This document shows positions 21,918-32,595 of a DNA stretch of 64,000 nucleotides, one piece after another. Under the pieces are notes generated by a model, which was not told the origin of the DNA, ran no database searches, and saw nothing but the letters and a program-made list of their open reading frames with translations. A program made the translations under genes and the position numbers. This stretch comes from Phytophthora quininea (taxonomy: Eukaryota; Oomycota; Peronosporomycetes; Peronosporales; Peronosporaceae), in contig JAAVTG010000043.1 of assembly GCA_011947345.1 (NCBI GenBank), positions 806,001 through 870,000 on the forward strand, given 5' to 3'. Numbering within the stretch: the first letter of the stretch is position 1; every line of letters starts with the position of its first letter.

Positions 21918-24265
21918 TTACTGGCATTTTCGGGAGCCACCGAACACGGCGCACAACGCCTCCTCCTCATTCAACACGCTCTTCTCGTCGTTCGTACGCT
22001 TGTCCTTCATCGCGTCCAGCTCCGCCTGCATGAACACCTTCATCACCACGCGACCCACCAAACTCCGCTTCATCTTGCCCAGCGACGGCACGCCGTCCCA
22101 AATGCGGTGGACCGACCCGTCCAGATAGCGCTGCGGCTGCACCGGACCCTCAACCTTCTCGGCGAGAGCAGGCTTTTCACCCGTCTTTTTGAACGCGGCC
22201 ACCGCCTCGTGCGGGTATGCGAACCAGCGCAGCCACTCGTGACTTGCCACCAGCTTCTGACCCTCGACCGCCTCCTCGGCCGACGCGGCCTCCTTCATGC
22301 ACGCGTCCGCCAACACGGCAGCCTGCTCGAGGTTCGCGCGGCGGTGGGCCTCAATGTTGTAAATCGGAGCAGCGCACACCGACGCGCGCATAGTCTCCGC
22401 GTCGTCGAACTGCATGCTCGACAGGTACTTCTTGGCCGGGAACGACGACTGCGAACGGGACTCGTGACGCCACGCGCCATTGTGCGGGTCGTACTCGTAC
22501 TGCGGCAGGAACTTCCAGCCGTGGTCGGCCACGAAGGTAACCGCGTCCAGGACGTACTCCACCTCGGCGGCGTCCGCGAAGTACGGAAAGCTCATGCGGG
22601 ACACGCCCGGCTTCAGCACCTCGTCCTTCGCCACCACCGCGTAGCCCAGAGCCACAATGTGCTCGCGGCTTAGACCCAGCAGTCGGGCTCCGAACGGACC
22701 GGCGCACTGGCAGCCGCCGCGAGCCTGGATGCCGAACAGGTCGTTCAGCAGCGCGCACACGAAGTTGTGGTGCAGGAACCGGTCGCCGAAGCGCACCAGG
22801 AACGAGAACACCGGGAGCCGGTCCATGTTGTCGTGGCCCAGCAGCACGATGTGGTCGTTCTGACCCAGCACCTCCTTCACGCGCTTCACGTGCTGGCGCT
22901 CCAGGTCCATGATGTGTTTGGGACCCACGCGCTGCTTGAGCTCGAAGGCGAGACCGAGACGGATGCTGCCCAGGATGTCGGGGTGCCGCCCTCCTCGCGC
23001 TCCACCTTGTTGGCGAGGTAGCTATGGGCCTTCTCCGTGACGAACAGCACGGTACCGCCACCGGGCATCGTCGGCACCTCGTTTTGCATCAAACTCCTTT
23101 TGACCACCAGCACACCGGGAGAGCCCGGCCCGCCGACGAACTTGTGGCCCGAGAAGAACACGGCGTCCTTGTACGCCGGCTTGTCCTTCGGGTTCATGTC
23201 GATGTCGACGTACGGCGCGCACGTCGCGTAGTCCCAACACGACAGGGCGCCGTACTTGTGAAGCAGCGTGGACACCTTGTCAACGTCGACCAGCATTCCG
23301 GTGAGGTTGGACGCCGCGGCGAACGTGCCGACCTTGAGTGGTCGGTTCTGGTGGAGCTGAAGTTGTCGCTCCAGCTCGCTAAGGTCGAGGCCACCGGTCG
23401 TGGCCTCTGGGATCTCCACCACGTCGACCGCCATGAGCTCGCGCCACGGCAGCAGGTTCGAGTGGTGCGAGAACGGACACGTGAAGATCACTGGGCGTTT
23501 GTTGGGGCGGTGGTGGCGACGCATGTTGTTGAGACCCAGGGCCGTGATGAACTTGTTGATGGCGCTGGTGCAGCCCTGGCCCGAGAAGATGACCACGTCA
23601 TGGGGTCCGCTGCCGCGGAGGCGTGCGTTCACCGCCTTGGCGACGATCTGGCGAGCCTCCTCGCGGAACGACGTCGTCTGCAGCCCCGTCACCGACGTGG
23701 TGGTGTGCGTGTTGCCGTACGTCGGCATGACCTCGTTGCGCATGAACTGCTCGATGCTCTCGATGGCCTTGCCGCTGGCCGTGTAGTCGGCGTAGCACTG
23801 CGCCTTGGTGCCGAACGGCGACTCGAACGGCATGTTGCGGCCGATCATGTTGTCGGCGATGTCGTGCAGCAGCTGCTCGTCGAGCGGTTCAACTTCTTCT
23901 TCGTCGTCGATTTCTGCCTCAACGTCATCGTCGTCACCTTCAACAGACGAGGTCGCGGTGGCCACCGTCATGCGGCGGTCGCTCTCCTTGAGGACAGCGG
24001 CGGCCAATTGAGCATTCATGCTGGGTGTCGGTATTTGTCTATCAGCGATGCTGTTGGAGCTGGACGAGGTGACCGAGGCGCTCTCGCTGTTGTCGTCGCC
24101 GTCCTTTTGGTCGACGCGCTCGGCCTCCATGTCGATGGAGGAGGTCGCGGTGTTGGCGAACGGGTTCGAGTTGGACGACGACAGGTCCTCTATTTCATCC
24201 TTGGGCAGCGTCGCCAGCAGGCTCCGACGCGGTAAGGAGCTCTCATCGACACTGCAGCGCAACAT
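21918..24265 (-). CDS. SufS-like cysteine desulfurase paralogue A
   Basis: This is a PLP enzyme of about 782 aa from ATG 24265 (MLRCSVDES). An acidic, Ser-rich N-terminus precedes the class V aminotransferase domain, in which GNTHTTTSVTGLQTTSF and the Schiff-base Lys in FFSGHKFVGGPGSPG are visible. The RGGCQCAGPFGARLLG motif carries the candidate catalytic Cys of type II desulfurases. A C-terminal domain of about 200 aa follows, with HGWKFLPQYEYDPHNGAWRHES and WFAYPHEA. It lacks the TtcA half of the gene at 7396-10556. One C is missing near 22977 (GGCACCCCGAC); restoring it gives 783 codons. The persulfide acceptor is unknown; the family may also act on other thiol substrates. Confidence 0.82.
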
Positions 24266-26154
24266 GGTGATGACCAACGCCTACAAGCACGACGCAGCGC
24301 GAATGGAGGAGGATCCACACCAGAGCTGTTACGCTTGGCGAGATATTGAAAAATGACCATCCTGTTGGCAGGTCGCAAAGGTGAGGCATTTGAGTATCTC
24401 CGGAGGCTTTGCCCAGCGGCGAGCCTCAGCATTCAGAGCGGGAGCGAGGGAGTCAAGCGACGCAACGCACGCCCTGAGCGGCTGTCCAAAATCACAGCTC
24501 TACAACCAGGAGAAAAGGCTCGGCGATGGCCATTGTCCAGGTCACGTTTGACGCTGCAGCGAGTAGAGACCATAACTCGAGTTGCATGTCTGCTCGTCGA
24601 CGATTTGCGTTTTGCAGACGGGCGTCGGATCGCGACGATGTTCCTTGGTCAAGGTGATCAACAAGCGCCGGATGGTTGCTCCAGATGGGTACTGGCGCCA
24701 TCTGAGAGCTTTCCTGCAGAGCAGAGCAACACGAAAGCGCCGCTGAGCAAGCACCTACCCACGGCGGGCCGTGGCTGCCGCCCGCCGCCCGCTGCCCGCT
24801 GGGCGGAAGCACCCCGAGCGGTGGACCTTGCAACGGCGGGAAGCGAGCCCGGAACCAGCCCTCGCCCGGCGGCCCTAGCTGATCCCTTGGCGGCATCAAT
24901 CCCTCGGCGGCATCAATCCCTCGGCGACACGGCAACGGGCAGCACGCCAGGCGTAGAGCGCGCACGGCCAGCAGGACCGTCGCAGGAAACCGAGCCGAGA
25001 TTGCAGCTGGGGCTCGGCGGGCATCTTTCGTACAGCTCTACCGGCAGTACGCTCTAGGGTGTTGGCCACCCTTGACGTACGTCGAGATGATCAGCGAGCC
25101 TCACGCTGCCCTCGGGACCTCGTCCTGGTCGCGAGGACCCCGGCGACCGCGCGCAAGTTGGCCGTCGTAGGGGCATAGCCATCCGTTCTGCTGATCTGCT
25201 CTCGCGAACGTTCCCGTAGCGGAGTTCAAGCTCGCTGTGCACCGCCGCGACGGCGCCGGGCAAAACCGACTCTTGCTGCAGAGCTCCGGTTGGTCACGCA
25301 TATTGCACGGCAAGCCGACGACGCCGGCGCTCTCAACGGTCGAGTCTCCCGAGTCCATGCTGCCGTGTCGAGTTCACGTGCCGTTGCCGTTGTGCCGGTC
25401 TCGCGCTACGCCGCTGCAGACCCCTGGCATGAATCGACAATGCGCCACGTGGGACCCAATGCCTGATGGTGGGGGTAGCATCTCGGATGTGTCAATTCCG
25501 TTGACAACGGCTCAAGAACACATCAGACTCCACCTCGCGGATATTGGACCGCTCCCCCTTGCAGTCTCCAAACTCACATGTCAAACTCTGCTGATCTTCC
25601 TCGTCCAACACCAGTGATGGAGCTTGCTGCACGAAATACACTATATTGTCAAGACTTTACCGCTTGTCGGGACTTGGACAGGCTTAAGCACACCGAACTC
25701 CAGCATTTCCTGTGCAGTCGTAAAGCCAATCATGCCTCGGCGCTAGTCGCGAGATTGGGAGAATGCATGAACAGGACGATGGATATGCTCGAGATTGGCA
25801 CGAAAGCTCAGTCAAGTTGATGAAAGTGCTGGGAGCACATATTCCGCGCACGGAATCACAGATCGCTTTCGCTCTGCCGAGCGTAATTGTTGATGGCTCC
25901 GACTGTGCAATGTAATCGCCGAACAAACGCAAGAGAAACTCAAAATGACTTACTTACAACACGCCGAACACATAGCATTTGCAGTGGACTCGGACTACGA
26001 CGACTAAGTTATGATACGGACTAACTACGTTTGAGGGTGCAGCTAGCACGCTCGGAACACGGTGGCGGGACTTGCGTCCGTCCCGCCTCGCGAATAACCC
26101 CTCTTTGGGGTGGTGGTCTTGATCGATGGGCGCTGGGCTCGAATCGAACGTCGC
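24266..26154. other. Long intergenic region, small tandem repeat, no gene recognised
   Basis: Several medium open frames occur on both strands (for example 24353-25057) but none has a recognisable domain. A 17-bp unit TCCCTCGGCGGCATCAA repeats 2.6 times at 24883-24927. Two hairpins lie near the 3' end: GGCGGGAC...GTCCCGCC (about 26072-26095) and CCCCTCTTTGGGG (about 26098-26110). They could be remnants of an element or 3'-processing structures for the minus-strand gene that follows. Nothing further is supported. Confidence 0.4.
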
Positions 26155-28180
26155 TCAGACCGTTGGCATGTAGTGCTTGAGCATTAGCCGTCCCATCTTA
26201 CTCCTCTTGAGCTTAGACATCGACGGCATGCCATCCCAGACGTGGTTGATCGAGTCGTTCAGATACAGCTGCGGCTGGCACGGTCCGGTAATCTTCTCCG
26301 TCAACGTCGCCTTCTCGCCGTGTTGCTTGTAGTCCGAGACAGCCTCGTAGGGGTAGACGAACCACCGCAGATACTCGTGCTTCTTCGGAATGCTCAGGCC
26401 CTTGCGGAAAATCTCCTTCAAGCCGGCCTCCTTCATGCAGGCCTCGGCCAGCTTGGGGGCCTGCTCCAGGTTTTCGCGTCGGTGCGCTGCAATGCTGCGG
26501 ATCGGCTCGACGCGCTGCGACGAGCTGCTGGTGCCGTCATTGAAGAACCGCAGCTCGGATAAACAACGTTGCGCCGGAGCGTTTGCACCCGTGTGGCGCC
26601 ACACCGCCGTTTGGATGTCGAAGTCATACTGCGGCAAGAACTTCCAGCCGTGGTCGGCGACAAAGTGCACCGCATCTAAAATGTACTCGACCTCGGCGTC
26701 GTCAGCAAAGTACGGGAAGCTCATTCGCACCACACCAGGCTTGAGCACCTCGTCCTTGTCGACAACAGCGTTGCCGATTGCGATGGTGTGGTCCTTACTG
26801 ACGCCGAGTAGGCGAGCTCCGAACGGACCTGCGCACTGACACCCGCCACGTGCTTGGACGCCGAAGAGGTCGTTCAGCAAAGCGCAGATGAAGTTGTGGT
26901 GCAAGAAGCGCTCGCCGTAACGCATCAGCAGCGAAAAAATCGGCAGCTGGTCCACATCGTCACCGTGACGACCCAGCAGCACGACGTGCTTGTTCTCGCC
27001 CAGCGACTGGCGCACACGTTGAACGTGGCGACGCTCTTGTGCCATGATCCGCTTCGTCCCCACGCGCTGCTTGAGTGAAAAGGCGAGACCGAGACGGATA
27101 CTACCTAAGATGTCGGGGTGCCGCCCTCCTCGCGCTCCACGATGTCTTTCAAGTAGCTGTGAGCTTTCTCAGTCACAAACATCACGGTGCCGCCGCCGGG
27201 CATCGTCGGCACTTCATTCTTCATCAGCCGCTTCTTGACCACCAGCACGCCAGGGAGCCTGGGCCACCGACGAATTTGTGGCCCGAGAAGAAAATGGCGT
27301 CCTTGGACGCCATCTTGTCCTTGGGATTCATGTCGATGTCGACGTACGGCGCGCACGTTGCGTAGTCCCAGCAAGCCAGCGCTCCATGTTTGTGCAGTAG
27401 CTTGGATACATTGTCAACGTCCGCCAGTAGCCCCGTGAGGTTCGCCGCCGCAGTGAACGAACCGATCTTGATCTTGCGACCGCTGTAGTTCTTGAGTTGT
27501 CGCTCCAGCTCCTTGAGGTCGAGACCGCCAGTGGTGGCTTCGGGGATTTCCACAATGTCTGCTGCGAGGCTTTCGCGCCACGGCAGCAGGTTCGAGTGGT
27601 GGGAAAAGGGTCCTGTGAACACCACGGGCCGCTTGGACGACATGTGGAAGCGCTTGGCAGAGTTCAGTCCGAGCGCGGTGATGAACTTGTCAATGGCGCT
27701 GGTACAGCCCTGGCCAGCAAACAGCACCACGTCGTGAGAAGGTCGGGCGTTGACTGCCCGAGCGATAATTTGGCGAGCCTCCTCTCGAAACGACGTCGTC
27801 TGCAGCCCCGTCACCGACGTGGTGGTGTGCGTGTTGCCGTACGTCGGCATGACCTCGTTGCGCATGAACTGCTCGATGCTCTGGAGCGACTTGCCACTGG
27901 CCGTGTAGTCGGCGTAGCACTGCGCCTTGGTGCCGAACGGCGACTCGAACGGCACGTTGCGGCCGATTAAGTCGTTCGCAATGCTCTGCAGCACTTGGGC
28001 CTCGCTCTCGTCGTCCACAATTTCTTCCTCGGTGTCGACGCAAATGCTGTTGTCCCGGGCGGTAGACGAGTTAGAATTGCCTTCGTCCTCGAAGGCGAAC
28101 GAGGTGGTCGACATCCCCAGTGGGTCGACCTCCGAGCTGCGGAAGTTCACGCTCAGCGCCTTCTCTTTCTCGCGGATCAT
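26155..28180 (-). CDS. SufS-like cysteine desulfurase paralogue B
   Basis: This is a PLP-dependent enzyme of about 675 aa. ATG 28180 (MIREKEKAL) is the first in-frame Met; the open frame continues upstream to 28501 without one. The Schiff-base Lys is in FFSGHKFVGGPGS and the candidate catalytic Cys in RGGCQCAGPFGARLLG. The C-terminal domain ends in KHYMPTV. Two single-C losses break the frame: near 27256 (inside GSPGVLVV) and near 27117, at the same GGCACCCCGAC site broken in paralogues A and C. With both restored the gene has 676 codons. It shares the acidic N-terminal tail and the C-terminal domain of its neighbours, consistent with tandem duplication. Confidence 0.82.
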
Positions 28181-29629
28181 CGAGCTGTTGAGACTGCCCC
28201 CGATTCCGAGACGCGGAAGACCTGCGAGATCCACGGCGTGGGGAGCGACGCCGCGGTGCTTTCCTCTTGAGTGGTGGGCGCCATGTTTGCAAATGGAGAC
28301 GCGCTCGACCAGCAAGACCAGCGAGCGGCGAACGAAGAGCAACGCGTCCGCAGGAGTTTTGGAAAGTGTCAACACTGGTCGAGGTTTGGTGAGGCTTTCG
28401 CGAGGTCTGACAGCATGGGCGGGTAGACTCGAATGCGTGCCGCTCTCACCGCTTTGTCCTCGCTTGGCCAGCGCCGCAATATCGCCGGCAACTCGGCGCA
28501 CGAGCGACGATCGGTGTGGGTCAGGCAGGGGGCCGTTGAGCTCCGCGAGTTGAGCTGCCGCCGGCTCTTACAAGCGCCGAGGCACAGCAACCATGCAAAG
28601 ACAAACCGAGACTTCAAACTTTGCCCGGATGGAGATCCGATCGAGAGATTTGACTGGGGGCTGCGTAAAGCCGCCGGTGTCGACTGCGTCTTTCCAAGCG
28701 CAAACATGACATCCCGATGGCCCCCAGGGCCTTCCGGCTGGTCAGGCGCCGCCCCTGCGGCTCGCAGCGGACTATTCTCAGGAATACGGAGACCGAGGTC
28801 AGGCACGGTTGATCACCAGAGATGCAAATGCGGCGAAGAAGCAGGAAGTGAAGAAGTAGGAGATCCAGCCACACATTTTGCAGCAGACCGACAGAGAAAC
28901 GAATTGTGCTGTACGTTGAACACGATTGACAGGAAAGTATTGTATTTTGCGTTGGTGCAGCAGTGCAACCCGTTCAGGCGTGCGATTGTCGCGGTCCAAG
29001 GCGCGCGAGGTAAAGCGGACAGATGCCGTGAAGGCCTCGGCTCAAACACTACGGCACTCAAGGCACAAACGTTACTCGCCTCAATTCGGTGTTGCCACCA
29101 AAGACAACGATGGACGTCGCCTCGACATTTTCGCTTTCGCTGGTTGCGCGGCCAGGGAGGATACTCAGCCTGCGTCAAAGTGATGAAGGTTTTGCATCAG
29201 AGATGTTATTTTGCTTAGCCGCATTGTCGAGCCTCCCGACGCTCCTGCACATCGCTCCCCAGATGCCTGGCGTGCCGGTGGCAAACTTGCCTGGCTCGGG
29301 CGTGAACATGAACAGCAGCACCGATTGCACAACATAACAGTTCAACGACTCGAGTGCAAGCTCGAAAAGGTGACCACCCGCACCCAGCAGGGCAGCGAAT
29401 GTGGTTAGTTATGCTCAACCGGGCCTTCTACATGGCAACAAGAACTACCTCTCGACGAGTCTACAGGGATCGACGTAGGGGTCGTGATTGCAAAGAAGTT
29501 CGAGTAGAGAGAATGCTGCAGCCAACAGTAACGCTGGCGGAGCATTTTGCGATGGAGGCATTCCAGAACAGTAGCTGCAATAAACTTGTGCATGAATGAA
29601 CATTAACTATCGTCGCGGCGATACCTCAC
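28181..29629. other. Intergenic region, no gene recognised
   Basis: This region lies between two tandem desulfurase paralogues. A plus-strand open frame of 261 codons at 28433-29218 has no recognisable motif and unusual composition; I do not call it. The in-frame extension of paralogue B reaches 28501 without an ATG. Confidence 0.35.
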
Positions 29630-31765
29630 TCATCGTCCGAATCGTCGACAGGCTTTCATCTCCATCATGTACGATGTGTCTTGTCTTGGCAGGCAGTACC
29701 GGTTGATGAGCATCCGAGCCATCATTTTCAACGGGTGCCGCTTCATCACCGCCATGGTCGGCACGCCATCCCAGACGTGGTTGATGGCCGGATCAAAGTA
29801 GCGATGCGGTTGGCAAGGGCCACAGATCTCTTCCGAGAGCGGCGGCTTGTCGCCGGTTGCCTGGAATGCGTCGACGGCCTCGCTCGGATACGCGAACCAC
29901 CGCAGCTCCTCGAAGCTCTCCGATACTGCCTCGCTCTGCTGGTAGTCCGACTTTGCCGCGTCTTGAATGCACTGGTCTGCGAGTTCTGCTGCCAGTTCAA
30001 GGTTATGCTGGCGATGAGAAACCACGTCTTGCAGCGGTTCAGTGACAGTCGACGACCGAATGGACTCGACGTTCACGACCTGCATCCCCGAGAGACTTCC
30101 TAGCCTGGGGACCCTCGTCGCTGCGCGAAACGTGGCGCCAAACGCCCGTTCTGCAGCTGAAATCATATTCGGGCAGGAACTTCCAGCCGTGGTCGGCCAC
30201 AAAATGCACCGCGTCCAAGACGTACTCGACCTCCTTTTCATCAGCAAAGTACGGGAAGTTCATACGAGAGGCTTCAGGCTTGAGCACCTCGTGCTTGGCG
30301 ACGACAGCATGGCCCAAGGCAATAATATCGCTCCGACTGAGACCGAGCAGACGTGAACCAAAGGGGCCAGCACATTGACATCCGCCGCGAGCTTGGACAC
30401 CAAACAGGTCGTTCAGCAGTGCGCACACGAAGTTGTGGTGCAGGAATCGATCGCCAAAGCGGATCATCAACGAGAAGATGGGGAGCTGGTCGACATCGTC
30501 AGTCTGTCGTCCAAGTATCACAATATTCTTATTGCGACCAAGGGACTCGCGCACGTGACGAACGTGCTGGCGCTCCAGGTCCATGATGTGTTTGGGACCC
30601 ACGCGCTGCTTGAGCTCGAAGGCGAGACCGAGACGGATGCTGCCCAGGATGTCGGGGTGCCGCCCTCCTCGCGCTCCACCTTGTTGGCGAGGTAGCTATG
30701 GGCCTTCTCCGTGACGAACAGCACGGTACCGCCACCAGGCATCGTCGGCACCTCGTTTTGCATCAAACTCCTTTTGACCACCAGCACACCGGGAGAGCCC
30801 GGCCCGCCGACGAACTTGTGGCCCGAGAAGAACACGGCGTCCTTGTACGCCAGCTTGTCCTTCGGGTTCATGTCGATGTCGACGTACGGCGCGCACGCCG
30901 CATAGTCCCAGCAAGCCAACGCACCGTACTTGTGAAGCAGCGTGGACACCTTGTCAACGTCGACCAGCATTCCGGTGAGGTTGGACGCCGCGGCGAACGT
31001 GCCGACCTTGAGTGGTCGGTTCTGGTGGAGCTGAAGTTGTCGCTCCAGCTCGCTAAGGTCGAGACCACCGCCCTCCGCTTCAGGAATCTGCACTTCGTCG
31101 GCACATGGACTCTCGCGCCACGGCAGCAGGTTGGAGTGGTGCGAGAACGGACACGTGAAGATGACCGGGCGTTTGCTGGCACGATGGCGACGTCGACCTT
31201 TGTTGATACCGAGCGCGGTCACGAGCTTGTTGATGGCGCTGGTGCACCCTTGCCCAGCGAAGATGACAACGTCCTTGGACGCTTGAGCGTTTACAGCATT
31301 GGAGATGGTTTGGCGGGCTTCCTCTCGAAACGAGGTGGTTTGTAACCCCGTCACGGACGTGGTCGTGTGGGTGTTGCCGTAGGTGGGCAGGACCTGGTCG
31401 TGGATGAAGTGCTCGATGCTCTCGAGCGACTTGCCGCTGGCAGTGTAGTCGGCGTAGACTTGTGCCTTGACTCCGAAGGGCGAGTCGAATGGAATGTTGC
31501 GACCGATCACGTTGTCGGCCACGGCGAACAGAAGTTGCTCGACAGCCTCGTCGTCTTCAAGGGGAAGCGCAGCGTTTAGCGAGGTGGTGTCCAAAGTGGA
31601 AGACGCGCAGTCGGTGGAGGGCTCCGATAGTTTCGCATCTCCTTCTTCTACTTGCCGCTTTTGGACGGGAAGAGAAGTTGGGCCCGCTCGAGGTTGCTTC
31701 AAAGTTTTTGTAGGCGCGGAAGTGTCGCTCGAAAGAGTCTCGATCTCTAGGTTGTTGCACACCAT
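29630..31765 (-). CDS. SufS-like cysteine desulfurase paralogue C
   Basis: This paralogue of about 712 aa starts at ATG 31765 (MVCNNLEIETL). It has the same order as A and B: acidic Ser/Thr tail, class V aminotransferase domain with SGHKF Lys, GGCQCAGPFGSRLLG candidate catalytic Cys, and C-terminal domain with WFAYPSEA. Its central part (about 30560-31060) is almost identical to paralogue A (about 22880-23390), which suggests gene conversion. The frame breaks near 30657 (one C missing from CCCC) and near 30105, where a CT-repeat tract differs by two bases. The C-terminus (MEMKACRRFGR) differs from the other copies. Confidence 0.82.
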
Positions 31766-32595
31766 CGGCTGCTGTGGACTTAAGCGCTTGCGGGGTTGGC
31801 GACAGATTGGAGAATGATCGATCTGCTCAAATGCTCGCCTGAAGGACCAGCGGCCTTGTTTGGACGCCGGCGGCGCCGTTCCGCTGAACGCGATCAGTGT
31901 GCTGCTACCTCTACAAACTTTGTGATTTCGTGTGCAGCGCGTCGCTCCATTCCTTAGTATGCACCTCCATAGATCGATGAAGATGGTGCGATACCGCCGT
32001 TGCAGGGCTTGTAATCGAGTTGGTCAGGCACACTGCGGCAAGGCCAGGGCAATCCCGCCGTTGCAGGGCCTGCGTTCAGTCCGTCAGGCATGCGGGGCAA
32101 GTCCGGGCACTGCACCATCACAAAGAAGATAATTCCCACCACTTCCAATGTTGGAGCCCTGCAATTGTATGTACCCGACGAACTTATGTGTCTTTAACCA
32201 GTGGTGAAAGGCTCTGCAGGATCGTAGACGCATTTGAGTACCTCGCGACACGAATTGCCATGCAAGACGATCCTGCTGCCTGACCACCTTCTCGGGGCAT
32301 CCAAGCGGTCGGATTACGATCAAGGAGCGAAGCCATTTCTCAAATCGTTTGACGAGCGGTGGGTCACTGCAACCTCAAATCCCCTGAGCAAGGTCAGTCA
32401 TTCTGCACAATGCGCATCACCTCGAAGCACTTTGCCGCCAACTTGCAACGCCGTCGGATACGATCCAGCAAGGCCAGACAAAAACGTTGGGGAAGTTCTT
32501 TCGTGGCAGTATTTGAAGGCCAAAACGCACACTCATGCCACTTTCAACTTCCACCTTGAGTTCCAGTCAGGATCGTGGCGATTCAACCAACCAAC
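31766..32595. other. Intergenic region with two-copy ~57-bp tandem repeat
   Basis: Two imperfect units beginning CCGCCGTTGCAGGGC occur head to tail at about 31993-32049 and 32054-32109. No gene recognised. The region separates the desulfurase array from the EF-hand gene. Confidence 0.4.

Noticed and set aside
22970..22985. Programmed +1 frameshifting in the desulfurases
   Set aside because: The breaks fall on homopolymers throughout the window, in unrelated genes. Error is the simpler account, although it is kept as a testable alternative.
23024..24235. 403-codon plus-strand open frame opposite desulfurase paralogue A
   Set aside because: It is antisense to a gene with clear motifs. Similar antisense frames recur opposite the other paralogues, as expected from high-GC third positions.
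24353..25057. 234-codon plus-strand open frame
   Set aside because: Low-complexity Pro/Ala/Arg-rich translation over GC-rich DNA with a small tandem repeat; an equally long frame exists on the other strand.
26125..26150. tRNA T-arm-like sequence (GGGCTCGAATCGAAC)
   Set aside because: No acceptor, D or anticodon arms fit on either strand, and it abuts a gene stop codon.
28433..29218. 261-codon open frame between desulfurase paralogues B and C
   Set aside because: No motif, no signal peptide, no paralogue support and odd composition.
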